This document shows, in pieces, positions 39,707-48,101 of a stretch of 64,000 bases of DNA. How positions within the stretch are numbered: position 1 is the first letter of the stretch; each line of letters begins with the position of its first letter. Origin of the DNA: an uncultured Clostridia bacterium (lineage in GTDB: Bacteria > Bacillota > Clostridia > Christensenellales > Aristaeellaceae); assembly GCA_947596085.1 (NCBI GenBank), contig CANQEW010000001.1:1-64000 (forward strand), given 5' to 3'. Position numbers and translations under genes: made by a program. Under the pieces are notes generated by a model, which did not search any database, was not told the DNA's origin, and worked only from the letters and a program-made list of their open reading frames with translations.

Positions 39707-40693
39707 ATGGCGGTAAAGGTCGGCAGCGCCCGCATCGACGAGCGCGGAAGAATCTCGGGCGGCAAAGCCGGGGATCAGACCGGGAACGAAGTTTCGACGC
39801 AGAGCTGGTATCCCCATAGCAAGGGCTGGCGAACGTTCAGAGCGCGCGATCCTGCCAAAGCGGAGAAGATCGCGGAGTGCATGGAGTGGGCGTGTGCGAG
39901 CCCGCTCGTGGGCTACGACCAGAATCAGAACACGACCCTGTTCACGGCGCTCAAGGCCATCGGGTTCAAGCTGAAAGAGCTGGCGAAAAAGGTCGAGACG
40001 GATTGCGCGCGGCTCGTGCGCGTCTGCGCCACCTACGCCGGGGCCACCGTAAAGGACTTTAGCACGGCGACCGAAGCCGCCGCGCTGCTGGCGTCGGGCG
40101 AGTTCGTGGAATTGAAGGGCGACAAGTACAACAAGCGCTCCGACTACCTCTGTCGCGGTGACATTCAAGTGACCAAGACAAAGGGGCACACCATCGTCAT
40201 ACTCTCCAACGGCAGCAAAGCGGAGGGCTGGGGTAACATTGCCCCGCCCGTCGTGTACAGCCTCGGCGACCGCATCCTGCGCAATGGCATGGAGGGCGAC
40301 GACGTGAAGGAGCTGCAAACGCAGCTCATCCAGCTCGGATATTCTTGCGGCAGCTATGGCGTCGATGGTGAGTTCGGCGACGCTACGGAGCTGGCCGTGC
40401 AGAAATTCCAGCAGGAGAACGGCTGCGAAGTTGACGGCGAGGTGGGCCCGGAGACCATCGCCGCGCTGGAGAAGGCGCTGGGCGACGACGATGTGGACGG
40501 CTACACGGTGACGATCATGGGCGGTGACTGCTTTGTGCGTTCCGCTCCGAACACCTCCGGGAGCATCTACGGCGTCGCCCGCGAGGGCGAGGTCTACCCC
40601 TACGGCGGGCAGCGCAGCGCGGACGGTTGGCTGCTGATTGAGTACAAGTCGCTCAAGGCTTGGGTCTCCGGCAAGTACGGGAGGCTGGCATGA
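39707..40693 (+). CDS. Endolysin with peptidoglycan-binding and SH3 domains
   Basis: N-terminal cysteine-peptidase-like region; GDDVKELQTQLIQLGYSCGSYGVDGEFGDATELAVQKFQQENG; C-terminal SH3. Confidence 0.8.
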   Translation: MAVKVGSARIDERGRISGGKAGDQTGNEVSTQSWYPHSKGWRTFRARDPAKAEKIAECMEWACASPLVGYDQNQNTTLFTALKAIGFKLKELAKKVETDCARLVRVCATYAGATVKDFSTATEAAALLASGEFVELKGDKYNKRSDYLCRGDIQVTKTKGHTIVILSNGSKAEGWGNIAPPVVYSLGDRILRNGMEGDDVKELQTQLIQLGYSCGSYGVDGEFGDATELAVQKFQQENGCEVDGEVGPETIAALEKALGDDDVDGYTVTIMGGDCFVRSAPNTSGSIYGVAREGEVYPYGGQRSADGWLLIEYKSLKAWVSGKYGRLA

Positions 40694-41037
40694 GCATCGG
40701 CGAGATTTTAGGCGGCATCACGATTCAGGACGCCGCCGCTGGACTTGTCGCCATCGCTGCGGGAATCGTAGCGATCAGCAACGCATGGAAGCTGATTCAG
40801 AAACACCTCCACCCGGAATCGGATTTGCGTCCGAGGGTGGATCGACACGACGAGCTGCTGGACAGCGATAACCGCCGCCTGCGGACGCTGGAGGACAATC
40901 AACGCGAAATGCAAAAGGGAATTTCCGTGCTCTGTCAAGCGCAGATCGCCCAGTTCGATCACGAACTCAGCGGGAACGACACCGACCACCTCCGGGCAGC
41001 CCGCGACAATCTCAATACCTACCTCACGAACCGATAG
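40690..41037 (+). CDS. Membrane-associated phage protein (lysis module)
   Basis: Hydrophobic N-terminus, coiled-coil C-terminus, between lysin and holin. Confidence 0.5.
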   Translation: MSIGEILGGITIQDAAAGLVAIAAGIVAISNAWKLIQKHLHPESDLRPRVDRHDELLDSDNRRLRTLEDNQREMQKGISVLCQAQIAQFDHELSGNDTDHLRAARDNLNTYLTNR

Positions 41038-41149
41038 GCTCGACCCTGTGACTCTGCCCTGCGTTCTTCCCGGCTCCGCGTAGGATGGAATAAATTTAGA
41101 AGAAAGGAAATCTCCTGTGTTTGTTTGGCGCGAGTGAACCGGGGTCTAG

Positions 41150-41193
41150 CAAATGACCGGCAAATGACCGGCAAATGACCGGCAAATGACCGG
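41150..41193 (+). repeat. Four tandem copies of an 11-bp unit CAAATGACCGG
   Basis: Exact copies at 41150, 41161, 41172, 41183. Confidence 0.98.
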
Positions 41194-41212
41194 CAAGAAA
41201 GGAGTGAATTGT

Positions 41213-41446
41213 ATGCCCTACTTCATCAAGGCGGCGCTCATCCGCGCGCTCCGCACACTCTGCCAGACGGCGGTCGCCACCATCGGCAGCACGGCCCTAA
41301 TCAGCGAGGTTGATTGGGCGATGGTCGCAAGCGCCTCCGCGCTCGCGGCGATCCTCTCCCTGCTGACGAGCTTCGCCACGGGTCTGCCCGAGGTGAACAA
41401 CAGCGACCCGCCCGACGACGATGATGACATCGACGCGGCAGGCTAA
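41213..41446 (+). CDS. Phage holin (r1t-like); possible longer form from ATG 41186
   Basis: IKAALIRALRTLCQTAVATIGSTALISEVDWAMVASASALAAILSLLTSFATGLPE. Confidence 0.85.
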   Translation: MPYFIKAALIRALRTLCQTAVATIGSTALISEVDWAMVASASALAAILSLLTSFATGLPEVNNSDPPDDDDDIDAAG

Positions 41447-41457
41447 TATGTGGACGC

Positions 41458-41490
41458 GGCCTCCGGCGTAAAGCCGGAGGCCCTTTTTTT
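41458..41490 (+). terminator. Rho-independent terminator
   Basis: GGCCTCCGGC-GTAAA-GCCGGAGGCC-C-TTTTTTT. Confidence 0.9.
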
Positions 41491-41499
41491 GTACCTCTA

Positions 41500-41758
41500 G
41501 GGTGTAATATTAGGTGTAATAAAGGTGTAATTTTGGACTTTTTCAATATTACATATTACAAAAAACGTAATAATGTAAGGTTTTGTAATTTTGGAATATT
41601 ACACCGAAAACCGCTGGAGCGCAATGGTTTTGAATACTTTGTAATTTGTAATATTGATTTTCTAATAGACCCTTATAGAATAGGAAAACAGTATAAAGAA
41701 TAGTACGAAAATAGCTGATTTCGTGCCCCACTATACGCGCGCGTGCGCGCGACATTAC
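41500..41758. repeat. Dispersed ~260-bp AT-rich element, copy B
   Basis: Aligns with copy A at 15137-15397. Confidence 0.9.
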
Positions 41759-41799
41759 ACCCTCTCGAAAAAAAATTATAAATTTTGTACTTAAACCCC

Positions 41800-41828
41800 T
41801 TGACAAGTTCAAATAATGGTACTATAAT
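41800..41828 (+). promoter_or_regulatory. SigA-like promoter TTGACA-N17-TATAAT with flanking TTGTAC boxes
   Basis: Exact consensus hexamers, 17-bp spacer; TTGTAC at 41785 and 41860, GTACTATAAT shared with the immunity promoter. Confidence 0.85.
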
Positions 41829-41888
41829 TATACCTGCAAGGGCAAGAAAAACATAGTTCTTGTACCAAAACAAAAGGAGGAGACCACA

Positions 41889-42248
41889 ATGGCACACATC
41901 AACAACAAGATTCTGGAGAGGCTGAACACCACCGACCCCGAGACGCTGTCGAAGCTCTACAACGCCATGCTCGACGATTTGATCGAGCGCCGCAAGCCCC
42001 GCGACATTGACCTGTTCAGGCACTACATGACGCTGCGGGCGTTGGATCACGAGAGCGTTCCGAACGCGGTCAGGGACTTCACCGAGATCGCGCACGATGC
42101 GTTCTCCGACTACCACGCCGAGCGCGCGAAGGGCGCACGCTTGGAGGAGGGCAAGGTGGTATACCCGGCAGCCGCGCCCGACGATGACGACGCCGACGAT
42201 GATGAGGAGTGCGACACCGACACCACCGCCGACGCTGACGAAGAATAA
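41889..42248 (+). CDS. Hypothetical protein with acidic tail
   Basis: ORF with RBS AGGAGGAG downstream of promoter. Confidence 0.55.
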   Translation: MAHINNKILERLNTTDPETLSKLYNAMLDDLIERRKPRDIDLFRHYMTLRALDHESVPNAVRDFTEIAHDAFSDYHAERAKGARLEEGKVVYPAAAPDDDDADDDEECDTDTTADADEE

Positions 42249-42258
42249 CTGACCGATG

Positions 42259-42286
42259 CCCGCCCGTGGGCATTGTACGCGGGCAT
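42259..42286 (+). repeat. Hairpin repeat copy 1 (GCCCGCCCGTGGGCATTGTACGCGGGCA)
   Basis: Identical 28-mer recurs at 42509. Confidence 0.9.
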
Positions 42287-42297
42287 GGAGGAGCGCA

Positions 42298-42500
42298 TGA
42301 AAAAGTACATCGTGACCTACGTCATCAAACGAAACCACGGGGAACATGTCCGCGAAAAGCAAATCGAAGCCCACAACACGAAGGAAGCCCGCGAGCGCTT
42401 CGATGCTTGGTACGATGACAAGCGCACGACCCACCGCCTCATGGGGCTGCCGGAACCGCCGCACCCGTTCCACATCGCCGTCCGGCTGGCCCGGGACTAG
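42298..42500 (+). CDS. Small hypothetical protein
   Basis: MKKYIVTYVIKRNHGEHVREKQIEAHNTKEARERF. Confidence 0.5.
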
Positions 42501-42508
42501 CACACACC

Positions 42509-42536
42509 GCCCGCCCGTGGGCATTGTACGCGGGCA
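42509..42536 (+). repeat. Hairpin repeat copy 2
   Basis: Identical to 42259-42286. Confidence 0.9.
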
Positions 42537-42558
42537 ACTACAAAGGGAGGGAATCACA

Positions 42559-42918
42559 ATGACGAAGGAAAAATTCATCCGGCTTACGTTCATCTTCAAC
42601 CACAGGGCCCCGAAACTGGACTGGTCGAAGCAGAAGCACGAGGTTCGCGCGCTGCTGGCCGAGAAGGTAGATCGCCTCCAGCGCAACTACCACGAGGGCT
42701 GGCACATCGCCCACGACGAGGGCGACAGGGTGCAGACCCGCTACCGCGTCATTGACGACATCGGATGGACTGACGACGAGCTCACCACCATCTGCAAGCG
42801 GCTCCGGCAGGCGGTGGTCGCCCTCCCTGCGGGGGACGGGTACACGAGGGGCGTACAGTACAAGCGCACGGCGAACGGCATCCTGCTGGTGCATACGCTG
42901 GGCGTCTGGGAAAGCTGA
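42559..42918 (+). CDS. Hypothetical protein
   Basis: ORF with RBS GGGAGG. Confidence 0.5.
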   Translation: MTKEKFIRLTFIFNHRAPKLDWSKQKHEVRALLAEKVDRLQRNYHEGWHIAHDEGDRVQTRYRVIDDIGWTDDELTTICKRLRQAVVALPAGDGYTRGVQYKRTANGILLVHTLGVWES

Positions 42919-42929
42919 GGAGGTGCAGC

Positions 42930-43388
42930 ATGAATACGAAAGAGAGGCTGGAAGTCATGAAGCAGGTCAACGCCGCGAACGAGCAGCACGTCGCCGACTG
43001 GAAGAACGAGCAGCAGATCACGGGAGTATTCATCAACGTCGAGGAGCGCTTCGCCGCGAAGCGCTCCATCGAGAAAACGCTGGACAGCTACTATGAGCTG
43101 CTGGGCTGCGACTCCATCGACATCACGGAGATCACCATTGACGGCAAGCGCTTCGACGTGATCTGTGACGACGAGGCGCTGCTGAAAAGCGAGGCCATCG
43201 TCAGCGCGGTCAGCGTGTACGGCGACCCCATGATGTGCGGCAATCTGTTCGTGGTGAAGTTCGACGGGGTGGACGATGTGACTGACCTTACGGATGACGA
43301 AGTGGAATTTGTTCTCCAGCGGATCGTCAAGCTCCCCCGCCTCGATTCGGAGAAGCCGGGCATCGTCTTGAGCAAGTGCAATTACTGA
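42930..43388 (+). CDS. DUF3846-like protein
   Basis: ITIDGKRFDVICDDEALLK...VYGDPMMCGNLFVVKFDG. Confidence 0.65.
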   Translation: MNTKERLEVMKQVNAANEQHVADWKNEQQITGVFINVEERFAAKRSIEKTLDSYYELLGCDSIDITEITIDGKRFDVICDDEALLKSEAIVSAVSVYGDPMMCGNLFVVKFDGVDDVTDLTDDEVEFVLQRIVKLPRLDSEKPGIVLSKCNY

Positions 43389-43402
43389 GGAGGTGAAAAA
43401 CC

Positions 43403-43615
43403 GTGAAGAAAAATTCGGCGCAGGTTCCCGCGACTGACCTTCCCATCTACGAGCGGGCCGTCAAGCGGTTCCCCCATCTGGCCCACATTCGGGACGCAAA
43501 GCACTTTTGCGCGGCTCTCGGCAGGCTGGCCGCCGTCGAGGAGATCACGGCGCAGGAATACTACAAGATCGCAATGGTCGCCAGCGGCTATATGTGGCCG
43601 GAGGTGACGCCGTGA
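43403..43615 (+). CDS. Small hypothetical protein
   Basis: ORF with GGAGG RBS. Confidence 0.45.
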   Translation: MKKNSAQVPATDLPIYERAVKRFPHLAHIRDAKHFCAALGRLAAVEEITAQEYYKIAMVASGYMWPEVTP

Positions 43616-43863
43616 AGCGGGGCAGGATCATCGAAGCGCGGGATTTTATGACCGCGCTTCGAGAGGCGAGAGAGGCCGGGGCGACGGCGATTCAACCGCC
43701 GTTGAGCTGCGAGGTGCGGCCTCTGGACGAGTACATCGCCGAGCTGGAGAGCGGCGGCGAGGGCCCCGGCGAGGCGTGTTATGTGCGCTTCGGGCGGTAT
43801 ATCATCAACGCCCGGCAGGAATGGCAGGATGACGCGGAGGTTTACGTGCTGTATCGGCTATGA
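43612..43863 (+). CDS. Small hypothetical protein (GTG start)
   Basis: GTGA overlap with upstream stop. Confidence 0.4.
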   Translation: MKRGRIIEARDFMTALREAREAGATAIQPPLSCEVRPLDEYIAELESGGEGPGEACYVRFGRYIINARQEWQDDAEVYVLYRL

Positions 43864-43902
43864 CTGGCTACACGGGCAGCGAGTCGAGGAGAGGAGGATC
43901 GC

Positions 43903-44340
43903 ATGACTACCAAAGAGCAGGAGCGCAAAGCGCTGGAGAAGATCAAGGAGATCATCGCGGGTTTGGGCGAGAGGAGCTACGTCGGAATGGCGTTCGAGGG
44001 CTGCTGTGAGATCGCGGAGGATAACATCGGGAACGATTTCGGCAGGAGTGCAATGGACGAAGCGAAGCGCTTCAAGGCGCAGCTCGACAAGGCAACGAAG
44101 CAGCGCGATGAGTTGAGAGCCCAAGTCCAACGGCTTGAGGGCCGTGTGAAGGAACAGGAATCGACGATTTCCGAGCACGTCGAGCTTGCGAGCCGACTGA
44201 ACGGGATCATCAAAAAGGCCACGGAGGACAACGCGAGTCTGGAGGGGCGTTTCGAGCAGGCCGAGGCGCAGATCGCCGTCAAGGACGCGGAGATCATCAA
44301 ACTCAAGGCAAAGCTCTACGACGCCCTGCTGGGCGACTAG
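43903..44340 (+). CDS. Coiled-coil hypothetical protein
   Basis: Long charged helix. Confidence 0.5.
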   Translation: MTTKEQERKALEKIKEIIAGLGERSYVGMAFEGCCEIAEDNIGNDFGRSAMDEAKRFKAQLDKATKQRDELRAQVQRLEGRVKEQESTISEHVELASRLNGIIKKATEDNASLEGRFEQAEAQIAVKDAEIIKLKAKLYDALLGD

Positions 44341-44356
44341 AAGGAGGCACAAAACA

Positions 44357-45739
44357 TTGACGGGTTACGAGGAGTTCATCGTTCACAAAACCACCGCTTC
44401 GATTCACTCTGACAGCATCCGGGTTGAGGCAGACGACCTTAACCCGATGCTGTATAAGTTCCAGCGCGACATCGTGCGCTGGGCGCTGGCGAAGGGGCGC
44501 GCCGCGATTTTCGCGGATTGCGGTTTGGGCAAAACGCCGATGCAGCTCGAATGGTCGGATCGCGTGATTCGGGATCGGGGCGGGATGGTGCTTATCCTCG
44601 CGCCGCTGGCCGTCGTCGCGCAGACCGTCGCGGAGGGCGTCAAGTTTGGCGTGCATGTGACCCCGTGCGAGAGCAAGGCCGACCTGCGCCCCGGTGTGAA
44701 TATCACCAATTATGAGCGGCTGGACAAGTTCGACGGCTGCTCATTCAGCGGTGTGGTGCTGGACGAGTCCAGCATCCTAAAGTCTTTCACAGGCAAGGTC
44801 AGAAATCAGATCATCGACTACTTCAGCTCCACGCCGTTCAGGCTGGCGTGTACGGCTACACCAGCGCCGAACGACTTCATGGAGCTGGGCAATCATGCGG
44901 AATTTCTCGGCATCATGTCGTACACCGAAATGCTGGCGATGTTTTTCGTCCATGACGGCGGGCAGACCTCCAAATGGAGGCTCAAGGGACACGCCGAGGC
45001 GATTTTCTGGCAATGGATGGGCTCGTGGGCCGTGGTTATGAACTCCCCCGCCGATCTAGGCTATCAGATTGAGGGCTACGACCTCCCGGAGCTGCGCGTG
45101 CATGAGGTCGTCGCGGACGGGCAGGAGCCCGTCACGGAGTCGCTGACGCTCACACAGCGCAGGCAGGCCCGCCGCGATACGCTCCAGCAGAGGTGCAAAG
45201 CTGCGGCTGACCTCGTGAACGGGTCACGCGATCAATGGCTCGTGTGGTGCGATCTGAACGATGAGAGCCACACGCTCGCGCAGGAGATCGCGGAGTCGGT
45301 CGAGGTGCAGGGCGCGGACAAGCCGCAGGATAAGGCTCTCAGGATGCAATGTTTCTCCATCGGGATCAACAAGTGCCTCGTCACGAAGCCGTCAATCGCC
45401 GGATTCGGCATGAACTGGCAGAACTGCTCGAAAATGGTCTTTGTCGGACTCTCCGACAGCTATGAGCAATACTATCAGGCCGTGCGTCGGTGCTGGCGCT
45501 TTGGGCAGACACAGCCCGTCGATGTGTATATCATCATCAGCAGCAGAGAGGGGTGCGTGAAGGAAAACATCGAACGCAAGCAGGCAGATTGTGAGAGGAT
45601 GCGGGCCGCGATGGTCGAGCAGACGAAGGAGATCACGAAGCAGGAGCTTCAAAGCACCTGCCGCATCGCCGCCCCGTATGAGCCCCACATTGCAATGATT
45701 TTACCAGCATGGGAGGAATTTGAGAGTGAATGTGCTTAA
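44357..45739 (+). CDS. Second SNF2/DEAD-type helicase
   Basis: FADCGLGKTPMQLEWS; VLDESSILKSFTGK; VGLSDSYEQYYQAVRRCWRFGQ. Confidence 0.9.
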   Translation: MTGYEEFIVHKTTASIHSDSIRVEADDLNPMLYKFQRDIVRWALAKGRAAIFADCGLGKTPMQLEWSDRVIRDRGGMVLILAPLAVVAQTVAEGVKFGVHVTPCESKADLRPGVNITNYERLDKFDGCSFSGVVLDESSILKSFTGKVRNQIIDYFSSTPFRLACTATPAPNDFMELGNHAEFLGIMSYTEMLAMFFVHDGGQTSKWRLKGHAEAIFWQWMGSWAVVMNSPADLGYQIEGYDLPELRVHEVVADGQEPVTESLTLTQRRQARRDTLQQRCKAAADLVNGSRDQWLVWCDLNDESHTLAQEIAESVEVQGADKPQDKALRMQCFSIGINKCLVTKPSIAGFGMNWQNCSKMVFVGLSDSYEQYYQAVRRCWRFGQTQPVDVYIIISSREGCVKENIERKQADCERMRAAMVEQTKEITKQELQSTCRIAAPYEPHIAMILPAWEEFESECA

Positions 45740-46679
45740 TCAGGTGATCGAACAGCGCTATGCGCTGTATCACGGTGACTGCGTGGAGGTCGTGCAGGGC
45801 ATCCCCGACGACAGCCTCCACTATTCCATATTCTCGCCGCCGTTTGCGAGCTTGTACACCTACTCCAACAGCGACAGGGACATGGGCAACAGCCGCGACG
45901 GGGAGGAGTTTCAGGAGCATTTTCTGTACCTCATCCGGGAGCTGTACCGCGTCATCATGCCGGGCCGCTTGGTGAGTGTGCATTGCATGAACCTTCCCGC
46001 GATGAAAAGCCGGGACGGGTTCATCGGCATCAAGGATTTCCGGGGAGACATCATCCGGCAATTCACCGACGCGGGTTTCATTTTCCATTCGGAGGTCGTC
46101 ATCTGGAAAAACCCGGTCACGGAAATGCAGCGGACGAAGGCGCTGGGACTGCTACACAAGCAGATTCGCAAGGACTCGTCGATGAGCCGTCAGGGATTGC
46201 CGGATTACGTCGTGACCTTCCGCAAGCCGGGAGAAAACCCCGAACCGATCCCGCACACGCACGAGACTTTCCCGGTCAACGTTTGGCAGAGGTACGCATC
46301 CCCGGTCTGGATGGACATTCGCCAGAGCAACACGCTCCAGCGGAAATCAGCCCGAGACGAAAAGGACGAGAAGCACATCTGCCCGTTGCAGTTGGACGTG
46401 ATCGAGCGGTGCATCGACCTGTGGACAAACCCCGGCGACATCGTTTTCGACCCGTTCAATGGCATCGGCTCCGTCACCTATCAGGCCGTGCTCATGGGGC
46501 GGCGCGGGCTGGGCGCGGAGCTCAAGGACAGCTATTTCGTACAGTCCGAGGCGAACATGCAGCAGGCCCTCAAAGAGTTCGAGGCGGCGGGCGCGGACAC
46601 GAACGTTCGTATGCGCTGCCCCGTCTGCGGGATCAGGCTGGAGAGCGAGGTCTGCCCCATCTGTGGAACGAAGGTGTGA
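45720..46679 (+). CDS. Site-specific DNA methyltransferase (SPPF class) with C-terminal zinc ribbon
   Basis: FSPPF motif IV; FDPFNGIGSVTYQAVLMGRRGLGAEL motif I; CPVCG...CPICG. Confidence 0.9.
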   Translation: MRVNVLNQVIEQRYALYHGDCVEVVQGIPDDSLHYSIFSPPFASLYTYSNSDRDMGNSRDGEEFQEHFLYLIRELYRVIMPGRLVSVHCMNLPAMKSRDGFIGIKDFRGDIIRQFTDAGFIFHSEVVIWKNPVTEMQRTKALGLLHKQIRKDSSMSRQGLPDYVVTFRKPGENPEPIPHTHETFPVNVWQRYASPVWMDIRQSNTLQRKSARDEKDEKHICPLQLDVIERCIDLWTNPGDIVFDPFNGIGSVTYQAVLMGRRGLGAELKDSYFVQSEANMQQALKEFEAAGADTNVRMRCPVCGIRLESEVCPICGTKV

Positions 46680-46681
46680 CG

Positions 46682-46990
46682 ATGAGAAAGGCCATAGCGA
46701 TAGACTTCGACGGCTGCCTGTGCGCCGACGCATGGCCCGACGTGGGAGCGCCGAACTGGAGCGTCATCAACCGGGCAAAGCAGGAGCAGCAGGCCGGGGC
46801 GGGTCTGATCCTATGGACGTGCCGGGAGGGCCAGCAGCTTCAAGCTGCGGTCGAAGCGTGCGCGTCGTGGGGGCTGAAATTCGACACGGTGAATGAGAGC
46901 CTGCCCGACTGGATCGAAGCATACCAAACTACACCGCGAAAGGTAGGCGCTACGGAGTATTGGGATGACCGCGCCGTAGCAATGCCGTAA
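46682..46990 (+). CDS. HAD-like phosphatase-fold protein
   Basis: AIDFDGCLCADAWPDVG...ILWTCREGQQL. Confidence 0.7.
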   Translation: MRKAIAIDFDGCLCADAWPDVGAPNWSVINRAKQEQQAGAGLILWTCREGQQLQAAVEACASWGLKFDTVNESLPDWIEAYQTTPRKVGATEYWDDRAVAMP

Positions 46991-47009
46991 TGCAAGAGGA
47001 GGAAAACAC

Positions 47010-47645
47010 ATGATAAATTTCGAGAACAAGATCACGGTCGCGGGGCGGCTGCTGGACAATCGAATCGTACTGGATCACGAATACAAGGGCGTCACCTACT
47101 ACTCCGGCGTGCTGCTGGTGGAGCGCGCTTCCGGCAACATGGACAAGCTGCGCGTCATGATCCCGGAGCGGCTGCTGATGGCGTCCAACGTCGCCCTTGA
47201 CCGCCCGCTGGAGATCACCGGGCAGGTGCGCGTGTACAACGCGCACGATGACCTCGTGCGGTACTCGGCGACCGTCTACGCGCGCGACATGATGGCGGTT
47301 GAATCGGCGGGCACGCTGAACGATGTCCAGCTCACGGGGGTAATCTGCAAGCCGCCCATCTTCCGCAAAACGCCCTTCGGGCGGGAAATCAGCGACTTCA
47401 CGCTCGCGGTGGAGCGCGGGCACGGAAAAACCGATTACCTCCCCTGCATCGCGTGGGGCTACAAGGCGCGCGAGGTCGCGGGCTTCGGAGTCGGCGATCA
47501 AATCAGCCTGTCCGGGCGTATGCAGTCCCGCGACTACCATAAGGCCGTCGAGAGCGGGGAGTGTCTGACGCGGACGGCCTATGAGATTTCCGCGTTCTCT
47601 TTGGAGCTGCTGGAGAGTGCAGAAGCTACACGGAGGGAGGCGTGA
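47010..47645 (+). CDS. Single-stranded DNA-binding-like protein
   Basis: NDVQLTGVICKPPIFRKTPFGREISDFTLAVERGHGKTDYLPCIAWGYKAREV. Confidence 0.8.
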   Translation: MINFENKITVAGRLLDNRIVLDHEYKGVTYYSGVLLVERASGNMDKLRVMIPERLLMASNVALDRPLEITGQVRVYNAHDDLVRYSATVYARDMMAVESAGTLNDVQLTGVICKPPIFRKTPFGREISDFTLAVERGHGKTDYLPCIAWGYKAREVAGFGVGDQISLSGRMQSRDYHKAVESGECLTRTAYEISAFSLELLESAEATRREA

Positions 47646-47648
47646 GGG

Positions 47649-47879
47649 ATGTCCACGGCGCTTTACAAGACGATGCTAAATGCAAAGGACAATATGCTCA
47701 AGCTCCGCGAGGATGGGTACACGAACGCCGAAATCGCGCAGCAGCTCGGGATCAGCTATAACACGGTGCTGCGCTATATCGGCAGAAATTCGCCGGGGAT
47801 GCGGAGGGTTCCGGCACGCAGCGAGGCCGCGCGCGATCTCCCCGCGCCGAAGATCGAGACCCCCCCTGTCTCGCGGTGA
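47649..47879 (+). CDS. HTH protein
   Basis: MLKLREDGYTNAEIAQQLGISYNTVLRYIG. Confidence 0.65.
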   Translation: MSTALYKTMLNAKDNMLKLREDGYTNAEIAQQLGISYNTVLRYIGRNSPGMRRVPARSEAARDLPAPKIETPPVSR

Positions 47880-48070
47880 GCGAGCGGGAAATCTATCTGA
47901 AAGGCGAGTTTGGGAGTTACATGATTCAGGCGTCCATGCGCAGCGTTCTCGCAGAGCTGAACGGCACAGCGGTATCTTTCACGCTGGACGATCTCGACAA
48001 GCTCATTCAGGAGCTTTCCGCGATCCGGCGAAACGTTGGGACATTCCGGGTCGGCGCGGAAATGTGGTAA
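47876..48070 (+). CDS. Small hypothetical protein
   Basis: GTGA-type overlap with upstream gene. Confidence 0.4.
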   Translation: MSEREIYLKGEFGSYMIQASMRSVLAELNGTAVSFTLDDLDKLIQELSAIRRNVGTFRVGAEMW

Positions 48071-48101
48071 AGAAATCAAAGGCAAAGGAGGAGAGGTTTG
48101 A

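Noticed and set aside
23700-40506. Second independent periodic motif in the structural module
   Set aside because: No other 7-mer stood out by eye; not computed
41150-41193. Tandem 11-bp repeat as a CRISPR array
   Set aside because: No spacers, unit too short, no cas genes
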